A stretch of DNA of 64,000 bases from Hemicordylus capensis (taxonomy: Eukaryota; Chordata; Lepidosauria; Squamata; Cordylidae). The DNA is taken from NCBI RefSeq assembly GCF_027244095.1, contig NC_069658.1, positions 414,868,687 to 414,932,686 on the forward strand, read 5' to 3'. The notes beneath the pieces are model-generated. The model was not told the DNA's origin. It worked only from the letters and a program-made list of their open reading frames with translations, and ran no database searches. This document shows positions 12,101 to 21,772 of the stretch, in pieces; position 1 is the first letter of the stretch, and each line of letters opens with the position of its first letter. The position numbers were made by a program, and so were the translations under genes.

Positions 12101-15100
12101 CATGTGCCATAAGCAGGGGGCTGCTACCCTGGGAGGAGATATAGAAAAAGGAGCTGTTGCAGGCAGAAGGATGGGTCAGAGGCAGAGCAACTACTTTGCA
12201 TGCAGAAGGTCCTAGGTTCCCTCCCTGGCAGCATCTCCAGCTAGGGCTGGGAGAGACTCCTCCCTGGAACCTTGGAGTGCTGCTGCCAGTCAGTGTGGGC
12301 AATACTGAACCAGATGGACCACTGATCTGACTCGATCTAAGGCAGTTCCTTATGTTCCTGTATATTCCTAGGAGGTATGAACCAGCCCTGTGTCAAAGAT
12401 CAGAGTCAGAAACCAATGGCCACAGTTGTGATGGCTTGAATAAGATTTAAAGCAGAGTCCAAGACACGCCTCACCTCCCTGTCACCCAGGATGAACTGTG
12501 TCCTGTTTCTCTTGATCTCAGTTCCTGCTGCAGTCATTCTGTGTGGATTGGAAGAAGCTGTCCAGTTTTTCCTGGCCTGTCTCACTCTCTGTCGCCCCCT
12601 GCAGGTCGCTGGCGCAAGAGGCACCTGACCTACCGGATCTACAGCCACAGTGAGGACTTAGGGGCTGCGGCCACACGCACAGCTATCCAGAAAGCGTTTA
12701 AGTACTGGAGTGATGTGACGCGGCTCACCTTCCAGGAGGTGCGGACTGGCCGGGCCGACATCCGCCTCTCCTTCCACGGTTCTTCTCCTTGGGGCTGCTC
12801 CCAGCGCTTCGATGGGCCTGGTATGGACCCCCAGCATAGCTACCTGGGGCTTGGAGGGGGAGCAGCAAAGGCAGTGAAGAGCAGCTGGGGGCGGGGCGGG
12901 GCGGGGCGGGGGAATATGGCCAAGGGGCTGTGTTGGAGGGTGCCAGAGGCTGGGAGTCTGAGGAGCAGGACGAGGCACCCCACAGGATGGAAAGGGAGGA
13001 AGGCCCAGCAGCGGTGCCTCTGGCGCCCTGCAACACAGCCCCTTGCCATATTCCACCTCCCCGCCCCCGCTGTTACATAGCTTATGAAAAGGCATGTATT
13101 TCTCTATATAGAAAGGGGGAACACCTAACCTTTTTTCATATAAATAGGGCACAATATAAGTTATATATTATATCAAGGGGGTCTCCTGCTGGACACAAAA
13201 GAGAAATGGGCAATTATTGCAGGCATGAGCTACACACACAGCCTCTTATGCCATAGTTTCTCCCTTCCCAAATGAATACTTATGACTCCACAGCCATCAA
13301 GGAAACTTGATGTCTAATTCAAAGACAAACCTGGCCTCCAGAATGCTTGTGGCAGCACCAGCCATGTGAGCCGCGTGGCTGGAAGCACCACTCGACCATC
13401 TGGGGGGAAGGTAGGTGCTCTCCTGCTCCCTCCCTCCCCCTCGACCGACCACCCTCCCTTGCCCCGCGAAAGGTTGTGTGGACGACCTTTACAGTACATA
13501 TCCTGCCACCACCATCTTCATCTTGTGCTGCGTTGTATGAGATAGGGAGCTCAGTGTTTGGGGAAATGGGGGCGGGAATGATATGCAGGTCACTGAAACG
13601 TGGTCGGTGTCCTACGGTAGGGAGCGAGGCATAGAAAAGGATTCAGTGTCATGGAACGGATGTGGTGCTGCATTACATAGAACCAGACTTTTATTTAGAA
13701 GAGGGTTTCACAGGGGTGAGACGCCCCTGCATGTCTCTAACCCATCCCTTCCTCTCCCTCAGGACATGTGCTGGCTCATGCGGATATCCCTGAGTTAGGC
13801 ACAGTTCACTTTGATTCGGATGAGCAGTGGACGGAGGGGACTTCACGAGGTGTCAACCTGCGTATCATTGCTACCCACGAGATTGGCCATGCCCTGGGAC
13901 TGGGTCATTCCCGGCAGCCAGCTGCACTCATGGCACCCACCTACAGTGGCTTTCGGCCGCGCTTCCGGCTGCACCCTGATGACATTGCAGGCATCCAGGC
14001 CCTCTACGGTATGGACGGTTGAAAGAGGGATGGAGAGAGGATCGGCAGTTTTCCTGCTTCTTAATGCAGTGGGGGCCATTGGGGTTCTTCTGCACGTATC
14101 TTCCCTCCTACTAGCAAAGAGAATTCCGCCGCTGCCAGTCTGTGAAGACGATACTGAGCTAGATAGACCAATGGCCTGACTCAGTATATGGCAGCTTCCT
14201 GTGTTCCTATGTTCCCTGTATATGATTACCAGTAGCGTCAAGGGAATAACACAGGTGATCATCTGTTTTGACACCGGTGATCATCTATTTTCCTTGTTAT
14301 TAATAAATAATAAAGTGCCATGTAGATGTATTACATTCATTTTATAGAGATTACATACATAACCTCCCTGAACATAGAAAACATGAGATCAGGGAGAAGG
14401 ATTGGGGTTCAGCCTTTTCTCTGACATGCTAAATTAAGAAAAGGGAAAATCACATGACATCTGGAAGACAAATACGTGATGCATCTCATTTGCTTCCTCC
14501 GTGGCTCCCTCCCCTTTGCTCCTGCCTTCCTTGACTGGCCTGGGTAAAGCAGCCGAGAGGCACAATAAGGAGAGGGGGAATCTGAATGGGAGGTGGGGGA
14601 CTTGAGCTCCTGGGCTTTCAGTTGCCTAGCCTTAGCTTGAGTCATTATGAGCCTCCCAGTTTGTCACGTGTTAATAAAGACAAAAGCATGGAAATAACGC
14701 TTTTTATGATTAATCGCATTGAAAACCATGTTCTGGGGAGATGAGCTGGAGGAGACTTTGTTTTTCTTTGACTTGCATCCATTAAGGGTATTCACACGCA
14801 CAGCCTACTCCGGGCTAGGGCAGCCCTGCCTGGGTTAGGCTACGTGCATGAAGCACCGGGATCTGTGTTGATCTCAGCACTGCCCATCTGCCTGGCCCAG
14901 CCTTTTACCAAGGTTAAGGGCGCAAGTGCACCCTTAACCCTGGTGTCGTGTGACTGCTTGGGCTGCACACACAGAGACAGTTGCCTAGAGCACCCGTTGC
15001 ACGAGGGTATTCCCCAATGCACCGTGCTCATCGTGCGGTGCATTGTAGGATACGTGGAGGTCAGGACACATCATCCTGGCCTCCAGAGATCTGCATGGAA

Positions 15101-18100
15101 TGAAGCAGCGTGGATCCCTTGGGAGTGTGGTCTGTGCTTCCCACCAACGTTGAAGGAGCGATCGTCTGCGGGGCGGCGGGGGAGGATGTAAGTTTAGTGA
15201 AGCCTTCCCCCCACCCACCCACCCAGCCTGCCTTCTGGTCGTGTGTATTCCCTTATTGTGTCTTAATCTTTTGTATACCTCTTGGTAGCAGGTTTGAGGG
15301 TTATGTAGGAAAGATGTAAAACCCTCATAACAGATGATGTTGTAATCCTAAGACTTTTCAAAAAGGAGTTCTAGCCTTTTCTCCAGTTTAATTCTTTTCC
15401 CGGCATTTGCTTGCACACTCTCTCTCTCTGTGCATTTCCTTTCCCCCCTTGTCTGCCTTCATGCTTTGCCTCAGCTTGTGAATTCCCCGGCAACAAGGAG
15501 GCCTGTTTCTCATTACGAGGAGCATGGGTCTGGGCCAGTGGTTTTCAGATCATGAGGTGGGCTGCAGCTTCACTAGAGCTGTTGCCAGGCCAGGTCTGAG
15601 CTTCTTCCTGATGCCTTCCATTGAGGTTTTGGTCGGGTTCGGAGGCAGAATGCCAGCACATCAGTGCCATAGTAGTAGATCAATAGTTGGCCCACAAAAT
15701 TGGCCAAGCATTTTTCCTTCTTCCTCATCCCAATGATCTTGCTTGCCTTTTCTTGCAGGCTGTACCAATAACTAATGTTTGTCCTTCCTTGCAGGCAAGA
15801 AGACGATACCAACAACAGCAACGGTGACCTCCCCGGCCCTGACTTCTGCCTCTGCTGTCTCATGGAGACCTAGTAAAGTTCCCAATCCATGCAAAGATGG
15901 GCTGGATGCTATCATGCTGGGTAAGTCTCCTTTCCCATTCCAATGTCAAACATATCCCCAGAACTTGGCCAAACAGACTACAGAGCAGATGTCATCCACC
16001 CCAAGTTACATGAAGAAGTGTCTCTTTTGGACCCCTCTTTGGCCACACTGGCACTTTGTCATGTAAAATGAAATTATTTGATAGATCGGGAGAATGAGAA
16101 AGCAAATGGGGGGCAGAAACAGGATGCAGCTGTCAGATGTAGGTGAGTTGGGGAGAATACAAAAAGTTGTGAGTACAGTCTGGTTGCTGGTGTCACTGTC
16201 CTAAGGTGCCAGATGGCTGTGGTGCTAGATGGCACTCAGCATGTCACAGTGCAAACGGTGGCTGTCTCATGCATTGTTAGACGGGTAGCCTTCTATTGAT
16301 ATTTTAGCACACTCAGTGCCGTATAATATGGTTCCTCATTTGCTTTTCTCAAGAACCTTCTGAGGCAGATCTTTCACATTCCCTCTGGCAGACGTGAGAC
16401 TTGAGAACTTGAGGAGGGTACTAGCTATCTAGTGAGTTAAGGTGGCTGAGTTAAGGGTTGCACGGAGGGCTCTTCCATCAGAAGTGGGGGTGAGGTGAGG
16501 GGGCAGCGTCCCATGTCCATACCTTCCAGAGCTAATGCACTCGACTCCCACCACATGTCCTTTAAGCTGTCTCTCTCACATCTCCTCTAGGACCACACGA
16601 CAAGACTTATGCTTTCCGTGGTGATTATGTATGGACGGTGACAGACTTTGGAACCAACCCACCTATGAAGATCTCGGCGCTATGGAAGGGGCTGCCGGGG
16701 TGGCTCGATGCTGCTGTGCATTCTCCCCGTACTGGGCGCACCTACTTCTTCAAAGGTCCGTGAGCACAAGAGGGGAGGAGCTGGGGAATGAAGTGCCTCT
16801 CCCCAAATTGTTCCCCCTCTTTGTTGGGGGGGCCCTTCTTCCTACTAAAGGCCACCCACTTCTGCAGGGTCTTCCCCCCACTTGATCATCTGCATCCTTT
16901 CTTTCCATCCCCCCCGCCCCCTGCCCCCCCCCAAGGGCAAATTACAAGTGAGGGCAAATTACAAGTGAACTTGCCCCTGATAAAAATTGCATTTGTGTTA
17001 CCAGCTAGGAATGGGCTGGAACCTTCCATTCCTTTGCCTCCACTTTGATCCAGATTTCCTTCACTGTGGCTACAGGTAGTAAGCTTTGGCGTTATCAGGG
17101 ATTCAAGCTGGAGTCTGGCTACCCCAAACCCCTCACCCGTATCCCTCCCAAGATAGATGCTGCCTTCTATTGGCCAAGAAACAAGAAGATCTTCATCTTT
17201 AAGGTAAAAAGGAAAGGGAAAAACCCAAATCATATAACATTGCCGTAACCCAAGTGGCCAGCAATTATTGGACGTCAGTAAGGCAAGAATAATGTTTAAC
17301 CTTTAGGGAGGAGAGCTGGTCTTGTGGTAGCAAGCATGACATATCCCCTTAGCTAAGCAGGGTCTGCCCTGGTTGCATTTGAATGGGAGACTAGAAGTGT
17401 GAACACTGTAAGATAGTCCCCTCAGGGGATGGAGCCACTCTGGGAAGAGCATTGAGGTTCCACGTTCCCTCCCAGGTATCTCCAAGATAGGGCTGAGAGA
17501 GATTCCTGCCTGCAACCTTGGAGAAGCCGCTGCCAGTCTGTGAAGACAATATTGAACTAGATAGACCAATGGTCTGACTCAGTATATGGCAGCTTCCTAT
17601 GACCCTATGGCAAAAGTAGCATGAGCTGTTTAGATAACTAGAGTGAGGGGGTGCTAGATTATTAGGGTGCAGGGAGACTGGACCATGCCACACCCTTGTT
17701 ACCATAAAAACACCTGCTCCACATGATTTATATATAGCTTCTGTGTCAGGGCTGCAGAACTGTGAAACATCAGCTGTTTAGGAACATAGGAAGCTGCCAT
17801 ATACTGAGTCAGACCATTGGTCTATCTAGTTCAGCATTGTCTTCACAGACTGGCAGCGGCTTCTCCAAGGTTGCAGGCAGGAATCTCTCTCAGCCCTATC
17901 TTGGAGATGCTGCCAGGGAGGGAACTTGGAACCTTCTGCTCTTCCCAGAGCGGCTCCTTCCCCTCAGGGGAATCTCTTACAGTGCTCACACTTCAAGTCT
18001 CCCATTCAAATGCAACCAGGGCAGACCCTGCTTAGCTAAGGGGACAAGTCATGCTTGCTACCACAAGACTAGCTTTCCTCTCCATTTTCTGGATGGCAAT

Positions 18101-19566
18101 TCCCATCATCCCTAGCCACAGTGGCCAATAGTCTAGGATGATGGGAGTTGTAGTTCAGTATCTGTAGGAGGGCCGAAGTTGTGCAGCCTTGTCCTATGTC
18201 CTGCTTCTCTGGAGGAAAAGGAGGAGGAATTATTCTGTAGGCTTGGGGCACTGTGGGAAAATTTGGGAGGGGGGATATAATGAGCTCAACAGATGTTTTC
18301 TAAATGCGGGACTTGACAGATTGCTGATAGCCTTGAGGTGACGAGAGACACAGGAGAAGAGTGTGGAGGTGGATTGCATTCTGACGTAGGGGTGGGGAGA
18401 CAGCAGTACCAGGAGGGGAGATTCCCTGGGGAAATTGAATCTCACTGTGCTGCTGGTGGCAAGGGAAGTAATACTGCTGCTTTCGGGCCCTCAAAGAAAT
18501 AGATTTGAATGGCCACTGGCTGGATTTAAACTACCCTGGTTTGGTGTTTTTTGTTTTGTTTTTGCCTTCCAGCCAGCATTTATTTGTTTGTTTGATGCCT
18601 CCATGCAAGTTCTGGCAGTCTTTAAATATACTTATGCTTAAATGAATTAACGTATGTAAATGAACAATGGCTTCCTTTTCTCTCTGGGAGAGGGCGCTAT
18701 CTTTATACTAGAGGCAAGAATACCAAGGAAGTGAAATCCCACTGTGGTCCTTATTGGCACTTCTGGTATTCTATTCATCACTGTAATTGCCCATGCCAGG
18801 GCTGTCCCTGGGGGCGGCGTGGGGCAAACTAGCATGTGCAGGGGCCTCCTGGGGAGGTGGTTGTGGGGGAGAGTGCGTGTGTGTGGCCTGCTGGGGCCAG
18901 AAGGGGCAAGAGAGTGGGGGGCTGCAGGCGGCCACCCTGGGTCCCATGTGACCCAGGCTGTCGCCACCCCTGCAAGCTTTGCGTTCTAAGCGGGCCCTTA
19001 GCTCTTTAATGGGCGGGCTGGCCCTGGAAATACTAGAAATGTCTTTACAGTACAGCACCAGGATACCATCCAATGCCCTGCCTAAAGGGGTTTCGCCACA
19101 GAGACGCAGATCCAGAACAACCATTCACAGTGGCAACTCTCAGTTTAATACCAGACGCTTAGGTTGCATATTACTCTATTTTTTAAAAACAGGAGGAGGC
19201 AGATGATAATCTCTAGAGGGGGGAAAGGACAATCTCTGTGGAAAAAGTCAGTGGCAACGGGCTGTGGCGTGGAGCAACAGCCCAAGGAATATCGGGAAAG
19301 TGCATTCACTCCTCGTCATCTGTCTCCTCCCTTAGGGCACTGGCTACTGGCAATGGGATGAACTGGGCCTCAGCCACTTCACCACTATACCCAAGAAAAT
19401 TTCCAGCCTCTTCACAGGAGCTCCTTCCCACCTGGACGCTGCATTCACCTGGGAGAACGGCAAGCTCTATTTTTTCAAAGGAGAGAGCTACTGGCGGCTT
19501 AATGACCAGCTGCGAGTCGAGAGGGGCTACCCACTGAACACAGCTGAACGCTGGATGCACTGCTAA
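1109..19566 (+). CDS. MMP19: MMP19, matrix metalloproteinase-19 (exons 2-9; exon 1 before window)
   Basis: Secreted zinc endopeptidase of extracellular matrix (family knowledge: cleaves basement-membrane proteins, aggrecan, IGFBP3). Coding exons: 1109-1197, 8441-8571, 12605-12820, 13763-14008, 15795-15920, 16591-16755, 17076-17203, 19336-19566. All have AG/GT borders and phases join without a stop into 443 residues. Numbered from the first residue here: prodomain with cysteine switch PRCGVED (Cys57); basic junction RWRKRH (75-80); catalytic [11 protein letters not shown] (zinc His184, His188, His194; Glu185) and Met-turn ALMAP (Met202); a short Thr/Ser-rich hinge (229-257); hemopexin domain from Cys260 to the last residue, Cys443. 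Residue for residue it follows human MMP19 (for example GRWRK, ADIPELG, GYPKPL) and not MMP28. The hinge lacks the human run of glutamates. The stop follows WMHC at once, so the Thr-rich tail of human MMP19 is missing. The signal peptide exon must lie upstream of base 1. Neighbour TMEM198B lies tail to tail. Confidence 0.96.
1246..1365. repeat. Near-perfect 50-bp inverted repeat in MMP19 intron 2
   Basis: Left arm 1246-1295 and right arm 1316-1365 are reverse complements with only a few mismatches (arms begin ATTCTGAAATGTATATA), around a loop of about 20 bases. It starts 48 bases past the donor of MMP19 exon 2. Probably a tiny foldback transposable element. Confidence 0.8.
2218..2492 (-). mobile_element. 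L2-like repeat copy
   Basis: Minus-strand copy of a family seen again at 8132-8366 and 52409-52676. Read on the minus strand it starts CCTGCTAACTGAGC, contains TTGTGAGCCCTTTGGGGACA and ends in AAACCGCTTTGAG...AGAGCGGTATATAAAT plus a (TAGTAG)n type tail, here the ACT run at 2221-2250. Confidence 0.65.
2830..3420. repeat. Imperfect foldback centred on a (GT)n run
   Basis: The phrase TCTTGAACTCAGTG at about 3006 returns as its complement CACTGAGTTCAAGA at about 3194, and ACCCAGCGGGGAGG / CCGCTGGATGCC match likewise, so the DNA folds around the (GT)n run at 3111-3151. Its outer limits are uncertain. Confidence 0.5.
3111..3151 (+). repeat. (GT)n microsatellite
   Basis: About 20 uninterrupted GT units. 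Confidence 0.95.
3507..3803 (-). mobile_element. SINE with 5S rRNA-like head (copy 1)
   Basis: On the minus strand: head AGCTGGTCTTGTGG, then TTAGCTAAGCAGGGTCTG and a GGGAGACTTG-type box as in the internal promoter of 5S rRNA, then the body TCCAAGATAGGGCTGAGAGA and the end GGCAGCTTCCTATGTTC. Full-length, about 300 bp. The same family lies at 17308-17609, 17781-18081, 31905-32357 and 32904-33210. Confidence 0.8.
4495..4622. mobile_element. hAT-like MITE (short inverted-repeat element)
   Basis: Palindromic: TGTTGTTGGACCACAACTCC near the left end and GGGAGTTGTGTCCACCACCA near the right. It belongs to the ACAACTCCCAT...ATGGGAGTTGT group that recurs through the window. Confidence 0.6.
4880..5010. 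mobile_element. MITE with long inverted repeats
   Basis: The arms GGGCTGACTGACTCCAATTC (4911-4930) and its complement ending at 4992 flank a 16-base loop; the match continues outward through GGGATCCCA/TGGGATTCC. Confidence 0.65.
5011..5672. other. Unannotated part of MMP19 intron 2
   Basis: GC-rich, no exon and no repeat that I can name. Confidence 0.5.
5673..6449 (+). mobile_element. Tc1/mariner element, internally deleted, with very similar long terminal inverted repeats
   Basis: The element begins CAGGTGAAACTCGG and ends with the complement, with TA on both sides (5671-5672 and 6450-6451), the Tc1/mariner target duplication. The inverted repeats (5673-5933 and 6186-6449) differ by about five substitutions and one 3-base gap. 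Between them is only the C-terminal part of a Tc1-type transposase: [10 protein letters not shown], and IENLWG one frame away at 5979-5996, the latter holding the third catalytic acid of the DDE triad. The N-terminal two thirds are deleted and the remaining frame is shifted, so this is a non-autonomous copy. Confidence 0.92.
6452..7343. other. Unannotated part of MMP19 intron 2
   Basis: No exon or recognisable repeat seen. Confidence 0.5.
7344..7589 (+). mobile_element. tRNA-headed SINE (copy 1)
   Basis: Starts GAGAGCCAGCATGATGTAG with an A-box (GTAGTGGTTAGAGT) and B-box (AGTTCAAATCC), then CTGGGTGACTCTGGGCCAG, then a stem-loop (CCGCTCAGGGCTCCTTGGAG) and an AAATAAATAA tail. Other copies: 34153-34398, 43786-44002, 48651-48843. 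Confidence 0.85.
8132..8366 (+). mobile_element. L2-like repeat copy
   Basis: Runs from CCCCTGCTAACTTGGC through GAGCCCTTTGGGGACAG to the stem-loop CCGCCCTGAGCC / GGGCGGTATAG and (TAAA)n tail; ends 74 bases before MMP19 exon 3. Confidence 0.75.
8793..8851 (-). mobile_element. Fragment of the 5S-headed/tRNA-headed SINE body
   Basis: Only the end of the SINE (GGAACATAGGAAGCTGCC to CTAGCTCAGTATT) remains; a CR1-like LINE abuts it. Confidence 0.7.
8852..9523 (+). mobile_element. CR1/L3-like LINE, reverse transcriptase fragment
   Basis: Translates to RT domain pieces: [17 protein letters not shown], motif [14 protein letters not shown], motif [10 protein letters not shown] with [10 protein letters not shown], and motif C KFADDTK. 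One in-frame stop lies near 9133. 5'-truncated and interrupted by the foldback element at 9524-10059; the same LINE resumes after it. Confidence 0.85.
9524..10059. mobile_element. Foldback DNA element with TAGGGATGTGC ends, inside the LINE
   Basis: Starts TAGGGATGTGCAGAATATTC and ends with the near complement GTGCATACCCCTA. Inner sequence is also palindromic (GGTACCTTTAAAGTTGTTC against its complement near 9900). Flanks GTGCACGGCA and ATGCAGCA look like a worn 8-bp target duplication, which would fit hAT. Without it the LINE frame would run on. A second member is at 63401-63799. Confidence 0.7.
10060..10260 (+). mobile_element. Continuation of the CR1/L3-like LINE
   Basis: GCAGCTGTGAAAAAGTCAA then [12 protein letters not shown]-type coding sequence (near 10155-10195) carry on the LINE ORF2 past the foldback insertion. 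Confidence 0.7.
10390..10520 (+). mobile_element. LINE ORF2 C-terminal fragment
   Basis: The frame [12 protein letters not shown] resembles the RAFSVVAPRLWN phrase at the end of L2-type ORF2. Short and uncertain. Confidence 0.35.
10770..11256 (+). mobile_element. CR1 LINE, end of ORF2 and start of 3' untranslated region
   Basis: [25 protein letters not shown] and [12 protein letters not shown] are the C-terminal phrases of CR1 ORF2. The copy goes on past the MITE at 11265-11400 with TTGGCCCCCTCCAACTG, the usual CR1 3' end, to about 11435. Confidence 0.85.
11265..11400. mobile_element. hAT-like MITE with perfect 8-bp target duplication
   Basis: 136-bp palindromic element: CAGGGATTCTCAACGTTGGG at the left, complement CCCAGCATTGAGTATCCCTG at the right. 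GTGTAGAT flanks both sides (11257-11264 and 11401-11408). Inserted in the 3' region of the CR1 copy. Eight-base duplications and a CAGGG start mark the hAT superfamily. Confidence 0.9.
12177..12362 (+). mobile_element. SINE, tRNA-like head on the shared body
   Basis: Head GGCAGAGCAACTACTTTGC and AGGTCCTAGGTTCCCTCCC (worn tRNA A- and B-boxes), followed by the same body as the 5S-headed SINE (AGGGCTGGGAGAGACTCC) and the same end (GGCAGTTCCTTATGTTCC). Confidence 0.7.
12890..13065. repeat. G-rich inverted repeat in MMP19 intron 4
   Basis: Arm GGAATATGGCCAAGGGGCTG (from 12911) pairs with CAGCCCCTTGCCATATTCC (to about 13058), about 60 bases apart. A run of four GGGGC-type units sits just outside the left arm at 12890-12911 and could form a G-quadruplex. 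Confidence 0.75.
13066..13762. other. Rest of MMP19 intron 4
   Basis: No feature recognised apart from a good acceptor (CTCTCCCTCAG) before exon 5. Confidence 0.5.
14125..14215 (+). mobile_element. SINE body fragment
   Basis: CCGCTGCCAGTCTGTGAAGA to GGCAGCTTCCTGTGTTCC: last third of the shared SINE body only. Confidence 0.7.
14788..15255. repeat. Probable non-autonomous DNA element
   Basis: Begins GGGTATTCACACGCACAGCC and holds an internal hairpin (GGTTAAGGGCGC / GTGCACCCTTAACC, 14913-14940) and CACCGTGCTCATCG...GGTGCATTG. Similar openings (TTCACACGAGCAGCCC, ATTGACATGAGCAGCCC) occur at 27343 and 45364. Right end unclear. Confidence 0.4.
15256..16590. other. MMP19 introns 5 (end) and 6
   Basis: Besides exon 6 at 15795-15920 nothing else is recognised. 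Confidence 0.5.
17308..17609 (+). mobile_element. SINE with 5S rRNA-like head (copy 2)
   Basis: GAGGAGAGCTGGTCTTGTGG, then TTAGCTAAGCAGGGTCTGCC and TTTGAATGGGAGACT (compare 5S rRNA AGCTAAGCAGGGTCGGGCC and TTGGATGGGAGACC), then the shared body and end. Lies in MMP19 intron 8 as the left half of an inverted pair. Confidence 0.85.
17781..18081 (-). mobile_element. SINE with 5S rRNA-like head (copy 3)
   Basis: Opposite orientation to the copy at 17308-17609, with only 171 bases between them. Complete from GGAACATAGGAAGC to AGACTAGCTTTCCTC. Confidence 0.85.
18098..18195. mobile_element. hAT-like MITE fragment
   Basis: GCAATTCCCATCATCCCTAG paired with GATGATGGGAGTTGTAGTTC, then TTGTGCAGCCTTG as the end; the left end is missing. 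Confidence 0.55.
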
Positions 19567-20700
19567 CACTGGAACACCAGCCCCAGTTACTTGTTGAAGT
19601 GGCCAGTAAGACTGTGTTTTAGAGACCCAACAGCGACACCTGCCGGTGGCACACAGGAGCAACAATTCCTCTGCAAAGGTCCAAGTTTGGTTCAGGAGGG
19701 GAGAGGATAATTGACAACTTGTAACCCTTCTCCTCTGTTCCTGCTGGACCCTGCTCCACAGACACATTTGCTTTTATGTTTATGGGAGTCCATAAACATC
19801 CTATTTACCTTGGCATCAGCATGAGCAGCGGAAGGGGCTAGCCCAGTTTCAGGACACAGTTCTTCGAGGCGGGTAGGGTGGGACGGATCAGGAACTTCTC
19901 TTGATCTAAGACAACAGAAATAGTCTATGGCTGGAGACACATGGCTGCTTTGAAGGGGGTTAAAGTGGATGTTCAGAGGCTTCCTTGTCTGCAATGCTCA
20001 TCCCACTGTTGTCTGCCCAAAGAGGTTTGCAGGGTTTAGTAGCAGAACACTTGACTGCTTGCTTTTCCTTGTATCTCCATCAGTAAAAGGGCAGGGCATT
20101 TTCTTTTCTTTTCTTTTTAAATTAAGGCTGAAACTTCAGGGAAAGTGCCTGGAATACCCCAGAAGAGGCCAGGACCTTGTACCACCACAGACACACATTT
20201 GTTATTGCTAGTACAGAGCCAGAAGGTTATTACTGATTGTATGCAATCATGTTCAATCATTCATGTGATCTCACGTATCTGGCAATATGAGTGAAGGCTC
20301 TAATCCAGAGGATTCGAATATATGTGAGTGCTGACGGCAGTTATGCCAGATTTATTCAGTATTAAAAAAGATATAGTCTTACGTATGCGGCCTCTCTCTC
20401 ACTCTCCCTCATCCCCATTCTGTCAGCCAAGGATAGAATTCAGCATCCTGAGACACAGATTCCAAGTTTTTGTTTATGTTCGTTCTTTTAAACAAGATTT
20501 TAGCTCTTAAGACTTCACGGTTAGGCTTGATAACTTTTGGACAACGCCTAACCAATCTTAGTGGCTGAGGATAATCAGGGAGCAGGTCTTTGGTGCCCTA
20601 TATTGCTCTTAACTTATTTTGCATAGTGCATTCTCCTCTTGCTTACCAAAAACAAGGCCATATCTATGTACATCTTTCTCGACACAGGGCTTTCCTGGTG
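19567..20700. other. Probable MMP19 3' untranslated region and intergenic DNA
   Basis: No gene seen. The only near poly(A) motif, ATTAAA at 20362, is a weak candidate for the MMP19 transcript end. Confidence 0.4.
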
Positions 20701-20735
20701 CGGCCTCCTCCACCCTTTAAATAGTGCAGAGCATA

Positions 20736-20960
20736 TACAAAGTAAAGTTGGGCCGTCGAGTCAGTGTCGACTCCTGGCGCCCACAGAGCCCTGTGGTTTT
20801 CCTTGGTAGAATACAGGAGGGGTTTACCATTGCCTCCTCCCGCACAGTGTGAGATGATGCCTTTCTGCACCTTCCTGTATTGCTGCTGCCTGATAAAGGC
20901 ATTTCCCATAGTGAGAACCTCTTGCTCCCTAGGCAAGTTACTTCCCCGCTGCACACCCTG
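20736..20960 (-). mobile_element. Sauria-type SINE (Bov-B-like tail), copy 1
   Basis: Plus-strand AAAGTTGGGCCGTCGAGTCA is the complement of the tail; GGCGCCCACAGAGCCCTGTGG and GAATACAGGAGGGGTTTACC follow; the tRNA-like head is worn. Confidence 0.75.
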
Positions 20961-21119
20961 CCTAAACCCATTGGCTACTGTAAAATGACCAGCTTCCCCT
21001 GGTTGCTGGATACAACTGGGAGGCAGCAGAGAGAAAAATAAAAAGGTGCTTTCTGCACAGAAGGCGGCCAAGTCTTTTTTACTATAAGCTTTTCCAGCCC
21101 CACACCAGGATATCATCTC

Positions 21120-21260
21120 TGCTGCATCAGGCCCAAGGCCCATCTAGTCCAGCATCCTGCTTCACATAGTGGCCAACCAGGTGCATCTGGGAAGTCCGCA
21201 AGTGGGGGGAAGAGGGCATTGGGCCCTCCCACTGGCGTATTCCACTGTCTACTAGTATGG
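21120..21260 (-). mobile_element. CR1/L3-like 3' untranslated fragment
   Basis: CATCAGGCCCAAGGCCCATC and CTAGTCCAGCATCCTGCTTC are the complement of the common reptile LINE 3' end (GGATGCTGGACTAGATGG). Confidence 0.75.
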
Positions 21261-21690
21261 ATCTCTCACTACATCTGAGTAGAGTCCTTTTTTTTAGTGA
21301 TTCACTTCCAAATATGGTTGTGGAGACATCACACAGCTCACTGCCCACCTCTGGAGTAGACCTGGGAAGAGATCCAACTGCTCCTGCTTAAGCAGCTTAC
21401 CATGGGAACCGAAGCCCTTCCTAGTCAGCAGCTCTGCTGCAGCCTTTCACAAGGGAGGAGAACTGCAGCCTGCGAAGAGAGGCATTTCAAGCTGCAGCCC
21501 TCCCAGTCAGCAGATCTGTTAGACAAACAGTATATCCACAAAAAGCTGCAGCAGGACACTTGGGGGCAGGTGAGATTGTCTCATTCTGTGCTACAAATGT
21601 GCCCTTAAATGGCCACTTGTGATGACAATATTTTCAGTCTCCATTGTGGCTCCACTCATAGATTTCTTGGGCATGGATGAAGCATAATAA

Positions 21691-21772
21691 GGTAAAGTTA
21701 TGCCACCAAGTCAGTGTCGACTCCTAGTGACCACAGAGCCCTGTGGTTGTCTTTGGTAGAATACAGCAGGTG
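21691..21772 (-). mobile_element. Sauria-type SINE fragment
   Basis: AAGGTAAAGTTATGCCACC to GTAGAATACAGCAGG; tail half only. Confidence 0.7.

Noticed and set aside
17340-17400. 5S rRNA gene
   Set aside because: Only the central promoter part resembles 5S, and it is fused to a repeated SINE body found in several copies.
17762-18115. 117-codon open frame, repeated in similar form at 32816-33163
   Set aside because: Both are chance frames within the same SINE family.
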